Assembly (NCBI GenBank): GCA_016873315.1
Contig: VGXL01000002.1
Span: 1 to 64,000 of the forward strand
Length of the DNA stretch: 64,000 nt
Direction of reading: 5' to 3'
Source of the DNA: Phycisphaerae bacterium
GTDB taxonomy: Bacteria; Planctomycetota; Phycisphaerae; Phycisphaerales; SM1A02
Part shown: in pieces, positions 8,193 to 18,076 of the stretch
Position numbering within the stretch: position 1 is the first letter of the stretch
Layout of the letters: every line of letters starts with the position of its first letter
Program-made: the position numbers and the translations under genes
The notes under the pieces: generated by a model
What the model was told of the DNA's origin: nothing
Database searches by the model: none
What the model saw: only the letters and a program-made list of their open reading frames with translations

Positions 8193-9805
8193 ATGCGACG
8201 CAGCGTGCTGATCTTGCCCAGAATTGCCAGCGTGTCGAAGATCGGCGGGCTGACCGTGCCGCCGCTGACGGCAATGCGCAGCGGCTGCGCGGCCTTGCCC
8301 AACTGGCCTGCGGCGTGCGCATCGGCGTAGGGCTTGACCGCTGACTCAATCCCCGCAGAGGTCCACTCCGTCACGCCGCCGAGCACAGGCAACAGCGCAC
8401 GCAGATGGTCGCAGCCGTTGGGCGATTCGCCCAGCATGGCCTTCTCGGTGTTCTTCGAGCGCTCCCACGACAGCGCGTCGTCGGCCGTCACGAAGAAGCG
8501 ATTGCCACGGAACATGTCATCGAGGGTCTTGCTGCGCTCTTGACTCGCCTTCGCCAGCATGGCGATCCCCTGCTCGCCGAGTCGGTCCATGAATGCCGCG
8601 TGGTACATCCGACCGTGCGCGCTCGCGCGACGCAGGAACTCATCGTGCGGCATGCCGGTGATCGCGTCGCAGTTGAAACTGAGCAGTTTGACGCGGTCGA
8701 ACTTCGCAGGCGTCTTGACGACGCGACGCGGGTCAAACGCTGTGCGCAGGAACTCAAGATCGAACTTCTCGATGTCGTTGCCAGGGCTCCAGCCATTGAG
8801 CGCCAGGAAATTGATGAGCACTTCGGGCAGGTAGCCCGAGCGCTTGAAGTCATCGACATTGATCTCGGGCAGTGTGATGCCGAGCGCTTCGGCCAGTCGC
8901 TGACCGGTCTCCAGATCGAGCTGAATGTTCTTGTCGCCCAGCCAGGTCGTCCACGCTGCGGAATCCACGATCCCCGCCGGCGATTCGGTGAGTTTTCGCT
9001 CGGCCACGGCCTTGCGCAGCGCCTTGTCCTTGTCGCGCTTACTCATCTTGCTGCCGTCGGGATTGCAGATGATCGGCAGGTGCGCGTACGCCGGACGGCG
9101 GAACCCGAGCGCATCCTGAATCAGCATGTGCTTCGCTGTGTTCGTGAAGTGCTCTTGCGCGCGAAGGACATGCGAAACCTGCATGAGTTCGTCGTCGACC
9201 ACGACCGCGAAGTGATAGGTCGGGAATCCGTCGGCCTTACGGATCACGAAGTCATCGATCTCGCTCGCGGGGATCGTGGCCTCGCCGAGCACCTCGTCCT
9301 TGATCGTCACATCGTGGCCGGGGCACTTGAGACGGATGACCGCTGGCGTTCCCGCCGCGAGCTTTGACTTCACCTCGTCGGCTGAGAGCGCGAGTGCCGC
9401 GCGGTCATAGCGGTACGGTTTTCCCGCGGCGGCCGCGGCCTTGCGCTTGGCATCGAGTTCTTCGCCAGTTTCAAAGGCGTAGTACGCGTGCCCAGCATCG
9501 AGCAATCGCTGCAGATGATGGTTGTAGATCGCCAGGCGCTCGCTCTGGAAGTACGGACCGTGAGGACCGCCGCCGACCCCCTGCCACTGCGGACCCTCGT
9601 CCCACAGGATGCCGAGCCAGTGCAGATCCTTGGCGAATCCGATGCTCGCTGCATCGCTCGAACGCTTCTGGTCCGTGTCCTCGATGCGCAGGATGAAGGT
9701 GCCGTCGCGTCCCTTCGCGAACGCCCAGCAGAAGAGCGCAGTGCGTGCGCCACCCACATGAAGGTGGCCGGACGGGCTTGGAGCGAAGCGGGTAGCGATG
9801 CGCAT
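8153..9805 (-). CDS. gltX: Glutamyl-tRNA synthetase
   Basis: 550 residues, start ATG at 9805 (MRIATRFAPSPSGHLHVGGA). The class I HIGH motif appears as HLHVGG at residues 14-19 and the KMSKS loop as KMSKRD near residue 250, with the GluRS-typical LRIEDTD and DDFVIRKADGFPTYHFAVVV between them. The C-terminal helical anticodon-binding domain is complete. It charges tRNA-Glu with glutamate in the cytoplasm. The gene is divergent from the phosphoesterase and convergent with mgtE. The 3' end overlaps the 37-bp tandem repeat, which hints at past slippage or duplication at the stop codon. On the minus strand TAGCCT lies nine bases before the start. Confidence 0.97.
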   Translation of the reverse strand: MRIATRFAPSPSGHLHVGGARTALFCWAFAKGRDGTFILRIEDTDQKRSSDAASIGFAKDLHWLGILWDEGPQWQGVGGGPHGPYFQSERLAIYNHHLQRLLDAGHAYYAFETGEELDAKRKAAAAAGKPYRYDRAALALSADEVKSKLAAGTPAVIRLKCPGHDVTIKDEVLGEATIPASEIDDFVIRKADGFPTYHFAVVVDDELMQVSHVLRAQEHFTNTAKHMLIQDALGFRRPAYAHLPIICNPDGSKMSKRDKDKALRKAVAERKLTESPAGIVDSAAWTTWLGDKNIQLDLETGQRLAEALGITLPEINVDDFKRSGYLPEVLINFLALNGWSPGNDIEKFDLEFLRTAFDPRRVVKTPAKFDRVKLLSFNCDAITGMPHDEFLRRASAHGRMYHAAFMDRLGEQGIAMLAKASQERSKTLDDMFRGNRFFVTADDALSWERSKNTEKAMLGESPNGCDHLRALLPVLGGVTEWTSAGIESAVKPYADAHAAGQLGKAAQPLRIAVSGGTVSPPIFDTLAILGKISTLRRIERALEAFAATPA

Positions 9806-9897
9806 GGGACAGAGAGGCTACCGCGACAGCGTGTGTCGTTGCAGTGCATGGAGCGAAGGCCGTCACACCCGCTTGGCTGGCGCGTCATACTGGCAGC

Positions 9898-10389
9898 ATG
9901 ACGATGACTCCACAGATTCTGGGTGTTCTGTCCGATGTGCACCGCAGGATCGGTGCTGCTGCGGGCGCGATCGAGCTTTTGAAGCGGCGCGGGGCCACGC
10001 GGTTCGTCTACCTCGGCGACGCCGAAGATGAGCGCGTCATCGATCTCTTTGCCGGTGAATCCTGCTCGCTCTGCTTGGGGAACTGCGATGACGATGCGCT
10101 GGGCGAGTACGCGCGGTTTTTGGGGCTCGACATGCACCCGGATGGTTCAGTGATCGCCGTCGATGGCGTGGATGTCGCCTTCACGCACGGGCACCTGCAG
10201 TCGGTCGTGGATCGACTCATGCGCGGTCAGCCGGCGTTCTTGCTCCACGGACATACGCATGTGCGCTCTGACGAGCGATCGGGCGCGACCCGCATCGTGA
10301 ACCCCGGCGCCTTCGTCCGGGTCGACCAAGCGACCGTGGCGCTGATCACGCCGGCGCTCGATCGGGTCGAGTTCCTCGATGTGCCGTGA
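9898..10389 (+). CDS. YfcE/MJ0936-type metallophosphoesterase
   Basis: 163 residues from the ATG at 9898. All elements of a binuclear-metal phosphodiesterase of the YfcE/Vps29-like group are in order: SDVH, YLGDAED, GNCDDD, FTHGH, and LLHGHTHV. The IVNPG motif that follows is typical of this subfamily. A small cytoplasmic phosphodiesterase is expected; the physiological substrate is unknown for most members. There is no Shine-Dalgarno sequence; CATACT stands six bases before the start, a weak example of the leaderless-type arrangement seen elsewhere in the window. Divergent from gltX. Confidence 0.88.
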   Translation: MTMTPQILGVLSDVHRRIGAAAGAIELLKRRGATRFVYLGDAEDERVIDLFAGESCSLCLGNCDDDALGEYARFLGLDMHPDGSVIAVDGVDVAFTHGHLQSVVDRLMRGQPAFLLHGHTHVRSDERSGATRIVNPGAFVRVDQATVALITPALDRVEFLDVP

Positions 10390-10487
10390 GGTCGCCGTTC
10401 GCGCCCCCCCCAACAAATGTCCACTGTGACGGGCGCTTGGCCCACGCCGGGAACGCCACCACGCCCGCGTCGCGGACCCGCGCTCGG

Positions 10488-10493
10488 TAGCCT
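10488..10493 (+). promoter_or_regulatory. TANNNT -10 element six bases before corA start
   Basis: TAGCCT, then six bases, then the ATG of corA. There is no -35 match and no Shine-Dalgarno sequence. Transcription would begin at or beside the start codon (leaderless mRNA), by analogy with Deinococcus and actinobacteria. Confidence 0.45.
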
Positions 10494-10499
10494 GCGCCA

Positions 10500-11663
10500 A
10501 TGCTGCTTCCCAAGCCCAAGCGGCTGATGCCGCGCGCGCACCTTCCGCCCGGAACGCTGACGACTGATCCGTCGATGCGCAAGACGATCGTGCAGCTGAT
10601 CACCTTTGGTCAAGGCACGAGCGACGAGCGCGTTCTGGACACGCCCGAGTCCATCCGTTCGCTCGAACTCCCTGAACATCAGGTGGCGTGGATCAATGTT
10701 GATGGGCTCGGTGACTTGGCCATGTTGGAGGCCGTGGCGCAGAGATTTGGCATCCATCCGCTGGCGATGGAAGATGCCGTCGATACCGCGCAACGCGCGA
10801 AGATCGACCTGTACGGCGATCACTCCTGCATCATTCTGCCCATGCCGTTCTTGGCCGACCGGCACTTTCGCACGGAACAGCTCGCGCTCATGCTGGGCAA
10901 GACTTGGATCGTCACGGTCCAGGAAGGCGCCGACGGGGATTGCTTGGATCCACTGCGCCGACGCATCCGCGATCACAAGGGACGCATCGCCAGTGGCTCG
11001 GCGTCCTACGCGGCCTACGCGATCGTGGACACGGTGATCGATGCGTACTTCCCGCTCATCGAGCGCCTCGAGCAGCGCATCGAGCATCTGGAGGACGAAG
11101 TGATCTTCCGGACGACCGGTGACGACATCGTGCGGATCCGCCACCTCAAGCGCGACATCGCGCTGCTTCGGCGTGCCGTGTGGCCACTGCGCGATGCGGT
11201 CAGCGCGATGCTCTCGGCGGATCATGTCTTCTCGCACGATGAGCGGCTCTACCTGCGCGATGCGTACGACCATGTCGCGCGCGTCCTCGACATGCTCGAC
11301 AACGCCCGCTCGATCGCCGCGGACCTGACGGACATCTACATGGCCGTGACGAGCAACCGGATGGGTGAAGTGACCAAGGTGCTCACGATCATCGCCACCA
11401 TCTTCATGCCGCTGTCCTTCATTGCTGGGCTCTACGGCATGAATTTCAACATGCCTGAACTTGGCTGGAAGTACGGCTATCCGTTCTCGCTCGGCCTGAT
11501 GGTGGCCACCGTCGTGGGGTTGCTGATCTTCTTCCGGCGTCGCGGCTGGATTGGGACCACCTTCCTGCGCGTTCAGGCGCGTCGGACGACCAAAGGGCGG
11601 GAAAGCCGCGCCCGGGCGGCGGAAGGCGGCGGGCCCCCGGATCGAGCGGCAAAAAGCCCTTGA
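10500..11663 (+). CDS. corA: CorA-family magnesium/cobalt transporter
   Basis: 387 residues. The long N-terminal cytoplasmic alpha/beta domain and stalk helix lead to two C-terminal membrane helices. The first ends in the diagnostic YGMNF motif, followed by the loop MPELGWKYGYPF and the second helix (FSLGLMVATVVGLLIFF). These are the hallmarks of the CorA/MIT family, pentameric inner-membrane channels for Mg2+ and sometimes Co2+ or Ni2+. The start at 10500 has no ribosome binding site but has TAGCCT six bases upstream. The last 30 residues are a basic cytoplasmic tail. Seventy-two bases separate it from the glutamine synthetase gene. Confidence 0.93.
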   Translation: MLLPKPKRLMPRAHLPPGTLTTDPSMRKTIVQLITFGQGTSDERVLDTPESIRSLELPEHQVAWINVDGLGDLAMLEAVAQRFGIHPLAMEDAVDTAQRAKIDLYGDHSCIILPMPFLADRHFRTEQLALMLGKTWIVTVQEGADGDCLDPLRRRIRDHKGRIASGSASYAAYAIVDTVIDAYFPLIERLEQRIEHLEDEVIFRTTGDDIVRIRHLKRDIALLRRAVWPLRDAVSAMLSADHVFSHDERLYLRDAYDHVARVLDMLDNARSIAADLTDIYMAVTSNRMGEVTKVLTIIATIFMPLSFIAGLYGMNFNMPELGWKYGYPFSLGLMVATVVGLLIFFRRRGWIGTTFLRVQARRTTKGRESRARAAEGGGPPDRAAKSP

Positions 11664-11735
11664 TAACTCGTCCTTACTTCTCATAGCCTTGTCCGATCCG
11701 CGACCGCGCGGCTCGAGCCAATCGCAGGGACCACC

Positions 11736-13901
11736 ATGAACCACCGCACCACTCCACACACCATGACCACCACCTCACTCACTGAACGGTCGAGCGACGT
11801 CTACGGCACCCTGACTTTCGGGGGCGACGACATGCTCAAGCGCCTGCCACCCGAGATCAGCATGAAGCTGCAGGCGACGATGAAGCTTGGCAACCCGCTC
11901 GATCCGGGCATCGCCAACACCGTCGCCGCCGCGATGAAGGACTGGGCCCTTGAGCACGGTGCCACGCACTACACGCACTGGTTCCAGCCGCTCACCGGCA
12001 CAACCGCCGAAAAGCACGATGCCTTCTTGCACCCGATGGGCGATGGCACCGCGATTGAGAAGTTCAGCGGCTCGGCGCTCATCCAGGGCGAGCCCGATGC
12101 GAGCAGCTTCCCGCACGGTGGCATTCGTGACACCTACGAAGCCCGCGGCTACACCGCCTGGGATGCCACGAGCCCCGCGTTCATTCTTCGCACGAGCGAA
12201 GGTCACGCCACGCTGTGCATCCCGACCGTCTTCGTCAGCTGGACTGGCGAGGCGCTCGACAAGAAGACGCCGCTGCTTCGCTCGATCGAGGCGGTGAGCG
12301 CGCAGGCGATGCGCATCCTCGCGCTCTTTGGCACGGACAAGGGCGTGAGCCAGGTCATCACCTCGCTTGGCTGCGAGCAGGAGTACTTCCTCGTCGACGA
12401 TACGCTTGGTTCCGAGCGGCTCGACCTGGTCGTCTGCGGCCGCACGCTGCTGGGCGCAGCACCGCCAAAGGGTCAGCAGCTCGAGGACCACTACTTCGGC
12501 TCGATCCCTGCGGATGTGCTGGATTTCATGGCCTGCGCCGAACGCAAGCTCTTTGAACTGGGCATCCCGATCAAGACGCGTCACAACGAAGTGGCGCCCG
12601 GCCAATACGAAATCGCCCCGATCTACGAGAACGCAAACATCGCCGTCGACCACCAGATGCTCGTCATGCATGTGCTGCGCTCGACCGCGAAGGAACACGG
12701 CTTCATGTGCCTGATGCACGAAAAGCCCTTCGCTCGGGTGAACGGTTCCGGCAAGCACAACAACTGGAGCCTGTCAACGGATACCGGCGTCAACCTGCTG
12801 GATCCGCGTGATGACACGCACACGAACATCCAGTTCCTGACGTACCTCTGCGCGGTCATCCGCGCTGTGGACCTGCATGCTGATTTGCTGCGCGCCTCGA
12901 TCGCGAGCGCGCACAACGACCACCGTCTGGGCGCCAACGAAGCCCCGCCGGCGATCATGAGCATCTATCTGGGCGAAATGCTCACGGACATCCTCGACCA
13001 ACTTGAGAAGGGCACGCCGAAGAAGACGATGAAGGGCGGCGCGATCGACTTGGGTGCCCGCACGCTCATGTCCCTGCCACGCCACTCGAGTGATCGCAAC
13101 CGCACGAGCCCATTCGCGTTCACCGGCAACAAGTTCGAGTTCCGCGCGGTCGGCTCGAGCGCCAGCGTTGCGTGGCCCAACACCGTCCTCAACACGATCG
13201 TGGCCGACAGCCTTGATTTCGTCGCAACCGCGATCGAGAAGAAGGCGGGTCGGAACCCGAACGCCGCCAAGCTCGAGGCAGCGGTGCGCGAGGTGCTCAA
13301 GGGCATCATGAAGGAGCACCGCCGCGTGTGCTTTGACGGCGACGGCTACAGCGCCGAGTGGCACGCCGAGGCCGCGCGCCGCGGGCTGCCCAACATGGCC
13401 AGCACGGCCGATTGCTTGGGCGCACTCGACACGAAGAAGGCGAAGGCCCTCTTCGCGCAGTACGGCGTTCTGACCAACCGCGAGTTGCATGCGCGCTACG
13501 AAGTGCAGCTTGAGCAGTACACGAAGCTCATCACCATCGAAAGCCGCACACTGGTGCAGATGGTGAACACGCAGGTCCTGCCGGCCTGCCTGCGCGCGCA
13601 GGCTGAACTGGCCGACACCGTGGGCGCCACGCAGTCGGCCGGCGTCGAGTGCACAGACAGCGAAGAAGCGCTGAAGGATCTGGTCCGTCGCGTGGCCGAG
13701 TTGCGTGCCGCGGTCAAGGCGCTCGAGACCTCGACCGATACCCAGAAGGGTGACGCCGCGAAGAAGGTGCGTTACCTGCGCGACACGGTCGTGCCGGCGA
13801 TGCAGCGCGTGCGCGATGCGTCCGACGGTTTGGAGCGCCTGGTCCCGGCCGATCTCTGGCCGATCCCGACCTACGCCGACCTCCTGTTGCTGGGCCGCTG
13901 A
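11736..13901 (+). CDS. glnN: Glutamine synthetase type III
   Basis: 721 residues, the length of GSIII rather than the 440-470 of GSI. The N-terminal GSIII domain ([15 protein letters not shown], then [11 protein letters not shown]) is followed by the catalytic core with [27 protein letters not shown] and [11 protein letters not shown]. It forms glutamine from glutamate, ammonia and ATP in the cytoplasm and is the main ammonia-assimilation enzyme where GSI is absent. Type III enzymes are known in Bacteroidetes, cyanobacteria and planctomycetes. ATG 11736 is preceded by AGGGA; a second ATG at 11763 is possible. A strong terminator follows, so the gene is probably monocistronic or ends a unit with corA. 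Confidence 0.95.
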   Translation: MNHRTTPHTMTTTSLTERSSDVYGTLTFGGDDMLKRLPPEISMKLQATMKLGNPLDPGIANTVAAAMKDWALEHGATHYTHWFQPLTGTTAEKHDAFLHPMGDGTAIEKFSGSALIQGEPDASSFPHGGIRDTYEARGYTAWDATSPAFILRTSEGHATLCIPTVFVSWTGEALDKKTPLLRSIEAVSAQAMRILALFGTDKGVSQVITSLGCEQEYFLVDDTLGSERLDLVVCGRTLLGAAPPKGQQLEDHYFGSIPADVLDFMACAERKLFELGIPIKTRHNEVAPGQYEIAPIYENANIAVDHQMLVMHVLRSTAKEHGFMCLMHEKPFARVNGSGKHNNWSLSTDTGVNLLDPRDDTHTNIQFLTYLCAVIRAVDLHADLLRASIASAHNDHRLGANEAPPAIMSIYLGEMLTDILDQLEKGTPKKTMKGGAIDLGARTLMSLPRHSSDRNRTSPFAFTGNKFEFRAVGSSASVAWPNTVLNTIVADSLDFVATAIEKKAGRNPNAAKLEAAVREVLKGIMKEHRRVCFDGDGYSAEWHAEAARRGLPNMASTADCLGALDTKKAKALFAQYGVLTNRELHARYEVQLEQYTKLITIESRTLVQMVNTQVLPACLRAQAELADTVGATQSAGVECTDSEEALKDLVRRVAELRAAVKALETSTDTQKGDAAKKVRYLRDTVVPAMQRVRDASDGLERLVPADLWPIPTYADLLLLGR

Positions 13902-13953
13902 TCGCAGGGATCCGATAGCCCCAACGCAGGGTTGACTCCCTGGACCGAACGCC

Positions 13954-13983
13954 AAAGGCCCCCGTGACCCGGGGGCCTTTTTC
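13954..13983 (+). terminator. Intrinsic terminator after glnN
   Basis: AGGCCCCC / GGGGGCCT stem of eight base pairs with a seven-base loop, followed by TTTTT. It lies 55 bases after the glnN stop. Confidence 0.9.
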
Positions 13984-14014
13984 ATCGGCGCATGGTGGAG
14001 TTCCCGCAAGCCCC

Positions 14015-14020
14015 TATACT
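14015..14020 (+). promoter_or_regulatory. TATACT -10 element upstream of tig
   Basis: TATACT directly after the glnN terminator and 27 bases before the tig start. No good -35 hexamer is visible. An AAGGAC ribosome binding site (14035-14040) lies between it and the ATG. Confidence 0.45.
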
Positions 14021-14047
14021 CGTCCCTCCATTTCAAGGACCACATTC

Positions 14048-15448
14048 ATGAGCACGCAGACCGCAGAACCCAAGATCGTCGTCTCCGACGCAGGCCCCGC
14101 CCTCAAGCGCATCGAAGTGACCATCCCGGCCGACGCCGTGGACAGCCACATCGCGGGCGCGTTCGCGAACCTGCAGACGGGCGCGGCGTTGCCGGGCTAC
14201 CGACCGGGCAAGGCGCCCATGGCGATCCTTGAGAAGCGCTTCGGCAAGCAGTTGCTTGAAGAAGCGCGCGGCCAGCTCGTCGGCCAGGCGTTCAACAAGG
14301 CAGTCACCGATCACAAGCTTCGCCCGATCGGCAACCCCGAAATGAGCCCCGGCAGCGAGCTCAACGAACTCGCCCGCGGTGCTTCGTTCAGTTTCAGCGT
14401 CGACATTGAAGTCATTCCCGACTTCACGCTTCCGGCTTGGGAAGGCATGGCGCTCCGCAAGCCAGTCATCGACGTCATCGACAAGCACATTGACGACGAG
14501 ATCCTGCGCAACCAGTATCGCTTCGGCACGCCGAGCCTGATCGACGGTCCGTTCGAGCACCTTGACCGCATGATCGGCACCGTCGCGGTGACCGTGAAGG
14601 GCGAGTCGGAGCCGTTCTACAAGGCCGACAACGCGCTCGCCGTCGTGCCGGCGAAGGAAGACGAAGGCAAGGGCCCCTTCCTGGGCATCATGATCGATGA
14701 CCTGCAGAAGCACCTGCTCGGCCGCAAGGTCGGCGACTCGGTGAGCTTTACCGCCAAGGGTCCCGAAGGCCACGAACACGAGAAGGTGCGCGGCAACGAC
14801 CTGTCGTTCTCGCTCTCGATCACGCAGGCCGAGCGCATCACGCCAGCGCCGGTGAGCGAGCTTGCCTCCAAGCTTGGTCTGGCCGACGAAGCCATGCTCC
14901 GCGAGCAAGTCAAGATGGTGCTCGAGCAGCGCCGCGACGGCGAGCAGCAGGTCGCCATGCGCGAGCAGGTCATGGAACACCTGGCGAACGCGGTCAACTT
15001 CGACCTGCCCGCCAAGCTGAGCGCCGGCCAGATCACGCGCGACCTTGAGCGCCAACGCTACGAATTGCTCTCGCGCGGCACCGCGCCCGAGCAGGTCGAA
15101 GTCAAGCTCGCCGAGGCTCGCGCTGACACGACCGATTCGGCGCAGCGCCGCCTGAAGCTCTTCTTCATTCTGCAGCGCTTGGCCGAAGAGATGCGCGTCG
15201 AAGTGACCGACGGCGAACTCAACGGTCGCGTCGCCATGATCGCGCGCCAGCAGAACATGCGCCCCGCCGAGCTTCGCAAGGACCTCGAACAGAGCGGTCG
15301 CATCCAGGAAGTCGCGCTGGGCATCCGCGAAGCGAAGGTCGCTGACCGCGTCATCGCGCGCGCCACGGTGACCGATGTCCCGGCCGAAACCTGGAACAAG
15401 GAAGTCGAGGCCAAGGCCTCGGCCCGCAAGGCCGGCGCCAAGAAGTGA
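14048..15448 (+). CDS. tig: Trigger factor (ribosome-associated chaperone and prolyl isomerase)
   Basis: 466 residues from ATG 14048 (AAGGAC eight bases upstream). The N-terminal ribosome-binding domain carries GYRPGKAPM, equivalent to the GFRxGKxP signature that docks on ribosomal protein L23. The middle part (about 160-250) matches the FKBP-like isomerase fold but is divergent. The C-terminal helical arms are long and charged. It binds nascent chains at the ribosome exit. The gene overlaps the next by four bases and is followed by clpX, the common tig-clpX order, but clpP, which usually sits between them, is missing here and replaced by a small membrane-protein gene. Confidence 0.93.
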   Translation: MSTQTAEPKIVVSDAGPALKRIEVTIPADAVDSHIAGAFANLQTGAALPGYRPGKAPMAILEKRFGKQLLEEARGQLVGQAFNKAVTDHKLRPIGNPEMSPGSELNELARGASFSFSVDIEVIPDFTLPAWEGMALRKPVIDVIDKHIDDEILRNQYRFGTPSLIDGPFEHLDRMIGTVAVTVKGESEPFYKADNALAVVPAKEDEGKGPFLGIMIDDLQKHLLGRKVGDSVSFTAKGPEGHEHEKVRGNDLSFSLSITQAERITPAPVSELASKLGLADEAMLREQVKMVLEQRRDGEQQVAMREQVMEHLANAVNFDLPAKLSAGQITRDLERQRYELLSRGTAPEQVEVKLAEARADTTDSAQRRLKLFFILQRLAEEMRVEVTDGELNGRVAMIARQQNMRPAELRKDLEQSGRIQEVALGIREAKVADRVIARATVTDVPAETWNKEVEAKASARKAGAKK

Positions 15449-15759
15449 TCGTGCTCGCGCAGGGCACATCGGGCGCGTTCTGGATCTCGATCGTCGCCCT
15501 GTTCGTGCTCACGATCATCGGCTTCGTCATCGCCATGCGACTGCGCGCGCGCGCTTTCGACCGCTCGGTAGCGGACGCTGAAGCGTTCGGGTTCTCGGAA
15601 CTCCGTGCCCTGCGCGACAGCGGTCGGATCTCTGACGAGGAGTTCGAGATCGCCGAGCGGCGACTTCGTGAGAAGGCGCGCGAAACGGTCGAACGGCTGC
15701 GCCAGGAGCGTGCAGCGACCAAGCCGCCCCGCGCGCGTGGTTCTCAGCGCCCCTCCTGA
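15445..15759 (+). CDS. Small membrane protein with SHOCT-like C-terminus
   Basis: 104 residues, starting with a GTG that overlaps the tig stop (a GTG at 15451 is an alternative). One hydrophobic helix (FWISIVALFVLTIIGFVIAM) is followed by a basic stretch and a short helical motif (LRALRDSGRISDEEFEIAER) that matches the pattern of SHOCT domains (ELxxSGxITxEEFExxK). The tail is basic. Such proteins are membrane-anchored with a cytoplasmic SHOCT domain of unclear role. Translational coupling with trigger factor suggests joint expression. A function in protein quality control would be guesswork. Confidence 0.7.
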   Translation: MIVLAQGTSGAFWISIVALFVLTIIGFVIAMRLRARAFDRSVADAEAFGFSELRALRDSGRISDEEFEIAERRLREKARETVERLRQERAATKPPRARGSQRPS

Positions 15760-15849
15760 GCCCGCCCGAACACGGGATCACACGCCGAATGCGGTCGGTC
15801 GCTGAAGGGAACGGCTCCGTGAACCGATAGACTCGAAACCGGACACACC

Positions 15850-17169
15850 ATGAGTAACGGAAACGACCGCAAGGGCCCCGGCAACGATGGCAAGCGCACC
15901 GACGATGGTGGCTTCCGCGGTCGGCGCGTCACCACCTGTTCGTTCTGCGGCAAGACCAGCCGGGAAGTCGGGCCCATGGTCGAGGGTCCCAACGATGTCT
16001 ACATCTGCACGAACTGCACCGACCTGTGCGGCAACATCTTCAAGCAGGAGAAGCGCCGCGTCTCAACCGGCAGCCAGCTCTTCTCGAGCATCCCCTCGCC
16101 GCGCTCGCTGAAGGAGTACCTCGATCAGTACGTGATCGGGCAGGACCAGGCGAAGAAGACGCTCTCGGTCGCCGTGCACAACCACTACAAGCGACTCACG
16201 CAGGTCGGCAACGCCGATGCGCCGGTGGAACTCGACAAGAGCAATGTCCTGCTGATCGGTTCGACCGGCACCGGCAAGACACTGCTTGCGCGCACGCTGG
16301 CTCGCATGCTGAATGTGCCGTTCGCGATTGGCGATGCGACCACGCTCACGGAAGCTGGCTATGTCGGCGAAGACGTCGAGAACCTGTTGCTCAAGTTGCT
16401 GCAAGCCGCGGACTTCGACCTTGAGGCCGCGCAGCGTGGCATCATCTACATCGACGAGATCGACAAGATCGGCAAGACCAGCCAGAACGTGTCGATCACT
16501 CGCGACGTGAGCGGCGAGGGCGTGCAGCAGGCCCTGCTCAAGCTCCTCGAAGGCACCGTCGCGAATGTGCCCCCGCAGGGTGGCCGCAAGCATCCTGAAC
16601 AGCAGTACATCCAACTCGACACCACGAACATCCTCTTCATCTGCGGCGGTTCGTTCGACGGGATCGAGGAGATCATCTCCAAGCGCCTTGGTCGCCGGCG
16701 GATCGGCTTCAACACCGATCCGATCGCGCGTGGTTCCCAGGAAGAACGCCAGAGCGTGCTCGGTCAGGTCATCGTGGAAGATGTGCTGGAATTCGGCATG
16801 ATTCCTGAGCTCATGGGGCGCTTGCCGCTGATCACGCCGCTGATGCCGCTTGACCGCGCTGCGCTCGTGCGCATCCTGCTTGAGCCAAAGAACGCGCTGG
16901 TGCGCCAGTACCAGCACCTCTTCAGTCTCGAGGGTGCGCAGCTTGAGTTCACCCCCGCTGCGCTCGATCTGATTGCGCAGAAGGCACTCGACCGCAACAC
17001 CGGTGCTCGCGCGCTGCGCGCGGTCGTCGATGAGCTCATGCTCGACCTGATGTATGCGCTTCCCGAACTCGACAATTCGGGCGTGACATACTGCGTCAAT
17101 GATGATGCGGTCCGCGCCGGTCGCGCGACCGTCGACAATGTCCGCCGACGCGTGCGCGAAAGCGCCTGA
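15850..17169 (+). CDS. clpX: ClpX, ATP-dependent unfoldase of the Clp protease
   Basis: 439 residues. The N-terminal zinc-binding domain has cysteines C30, C33, C53 and C56. The AAA+ core shows Walker A GSTGTGKT (137-144), pore loop GYVGED, Walker [11 protein letters not shown] and the C-terminal sensor region TGARALRAV. It unfolds substrates and feeds ClpP. TAGACT lies 16 bases before the start and could serve as its -10 element. No clpP is in this window. Confidence 0.97.
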   Translation: MSNGNDRKGPGNDGKRTDDGGFRGRRVTTCSFCGKTSREVGPMVEGPNDVYICTNCTDLCGNIFKQEKRRVSTGSQLFSSIPSPRSLKEYLDQYVIGQDQAKKTLSVAVHNHYKRLTQVGNADAPVELDKSNVLLIGSTGTGKTLLARTLARMLNVPFAIGDATTLTEAGYVGEDVENLLLKLLQAADFDLEAAQRGIIYIDEIDKIGKTSQNVSITRDVSGEGVQQALLKLLEGTVANVPPQGGRKHPEQQYIQLDTTNILFICGGSFDGIEEIISKRLGRRRIGFNTDPIARGSQEERQSVLGQVIVEDVLEFGMIPELMGRLPLITPLMPLDRAALVRILLEPKNALVRQYQHLFSLEGAQLEFTPAALDLIAQKALDRNTGARALRAVVDELMLDLMYALPELDNSGVTYCVNDDAVRAGRATVDNVRRRVRESA

Positions 17170-17198
17170 CCGCGCCTTGGTCCCACAAGGTGAGCGCC

Positions 17199-17699
17199 AT
17201 GTCGATCGAGTTCGCGCCCTCTGATCTGGCTCGCCTCGCTCGTTGTGCCACCCAGAGCTCGATCGAAGCTCGTTGCCAGGCTTTCGTCGAAGCACTCTGG
17301 CCCACGCTCTCCTGTGCCGGCGCGAGTTGGGCGGGTTTCTACCTCGATCAACCCGATGCACCCGCCGACGCGCGCTTGGTCCTGGGTCCACGCGAACCCA
17401 AGCCTGCCTGCAGCCCCATCGGCGTGCACGGGGCATGCGGTCGTTCGCTGCTCTCACGATCCATTCTGGTTGTGCGGGATGTCGCATCGCTCGGGGCGGG
17501 GTATGTCGCGTGTGACCCGCGCGACCGCAGCGAACTGGTGCTGCCCTGCCTTCGCGAAGACGGTTCGGCCTGGGGGGTGTTTGATCTGGACAGCCACGAT
17601 GTGGCTTGCTTCAGCGAGTCCGACGGGCGCGTGCTCTGGTCGGCACTCGACATGGCTGGACTCACGACGAGCGAGCCGGTCCGGATCCTGGTGGTCTAG
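17199..17699 (+). CDS. msrC: Free methionine-(R)-sulfoxide reductase (GAF domain)
   Basis: 166 residues from ATG 17199; AAGGTG six bases upstream favours it over the in-frame GTG at 17190. It is a single GAF domain with the fRMsr signature order: WAGFYL, LGPREPKPAC, GACG, YVACDPRDRSELVLP and GVFDLDS. The three cysteines (about C71, C80, C105) have spacing close to the catalytic and resolving cysteines of the E. coli enzyme. The enzyme reduces free Met-R-sulfoxide with thioredoxin. The family assignment is firm; activity is inferred from the retained cysteines. It lies directly downstream of clpX, probably in the same transcript. Confidence 0.85.
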   Translation: MSIEFAPSDLARLARCATQSSIEARCQAFVEALWPTLSCAGASWAGFYLDQPDAPADARLVLGPREPKPACSPIGVHGACGRSLLSRSILVVRDVASLGAGYVACDPRDRSELVLPCLREDGSAWGVFDLDSHDVACFSESDGRVLWSALDMAGLTTSEPVRILVV

Positions 17700-17734
17700 C
17701 ACTGTTATGGGGCGGTTTGGCCTCCGATTGCCGC

Positions 17735-17763
17735 TTGCGGATGACCAAGATTCCCCCTACACT
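17735..17763 (+). promoter_or_regulatory. Sigma-70-type promoter of rpmB
   Basis: TTGCGG, a 17-base spacer and TACACT, ending 27 bases before the rpmB start. Same -35 hexamer and spacing as the nuoJ promoter. Confidence 0.55.
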
Positions 17764-17790
17764 ACGCGACTCGACTCGGAGAGCTACACC

Positions 17791-18066
17791 ATGCCGCGCA
17801 CCTGCCACTTCCTCGGTACCAAGACTCGCTCAGGCAACAAGCACACCATCCGTGGTAAGGCCAAGTACCTCGGCGGCATCGGTCTCAAGACGACCAGCAT
17901 CACCAAGCGCACCTTCAAGCCGAACTTGCAGGATGTGCGCGCGATCATTGACGGCAAGCCCGTCCGCATCAAGGCCAGCGTCAAGGCGATCCGCATGGGG
18001 CTCGTCACCAAGCCGGTGAACCGCAGCCGCACCTGGACCGCCAAGCAGAAGGCCTCGAAGGCCTGA
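17791..18066 (+). CDS. rpmB: 50S ribosomal protein L28
   Basis: 91 residues, very basic. The start (MPRTCHFLGTKTRSGNKHT) and SITKRTFKPNLQDVRAIIDG match the L28 pattern in which KRxxxPNLQ is the best conserved segment. It belongs to the large ribosomal subunit. The frame is open far upstream, but that part is a shadow of the fRMsr gene; the ATG at 17791 lies just behind a good promoter. A seven-base-pair hairpin covers the stop codon. Confidence 0.95.
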   Translation: MPRTCHFLGTKTRSGNKHTIRGKAKYLGGIGLKTTSITKRTFKPNLQDVRAIIDGKPVRIKASVKAIRMGLVTKPVNRSRTWTAKQKASKA

Positions 18067-18076
18067 TCGGGCCTTC
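18057..18076 (+). terminator. Hairpin over the rpmB stop codon, possible terminator
   Basis: GAAGGCC/GGCCTTC, seven base pairs with a six-base loop containing the TGA. No T-run follows, so an intrinsic terminator is only a guess; it may also protect the mRNA end. Confidence 0.35.

Noticed and set aside
10390-10499. M-box or other magnesium riboswitch before corA
   Set aside because: The interval is only 110 bases, shows no conserved riboswitch core, and the gene appears to start leaderless.
11775-14045. Long antisense frames over glnN
   Set aside because: They arise from third-position GC bias opposite a clearly real glutamine synthetase; compositions are rich in Arg, Ala and His with no recognisable fold.
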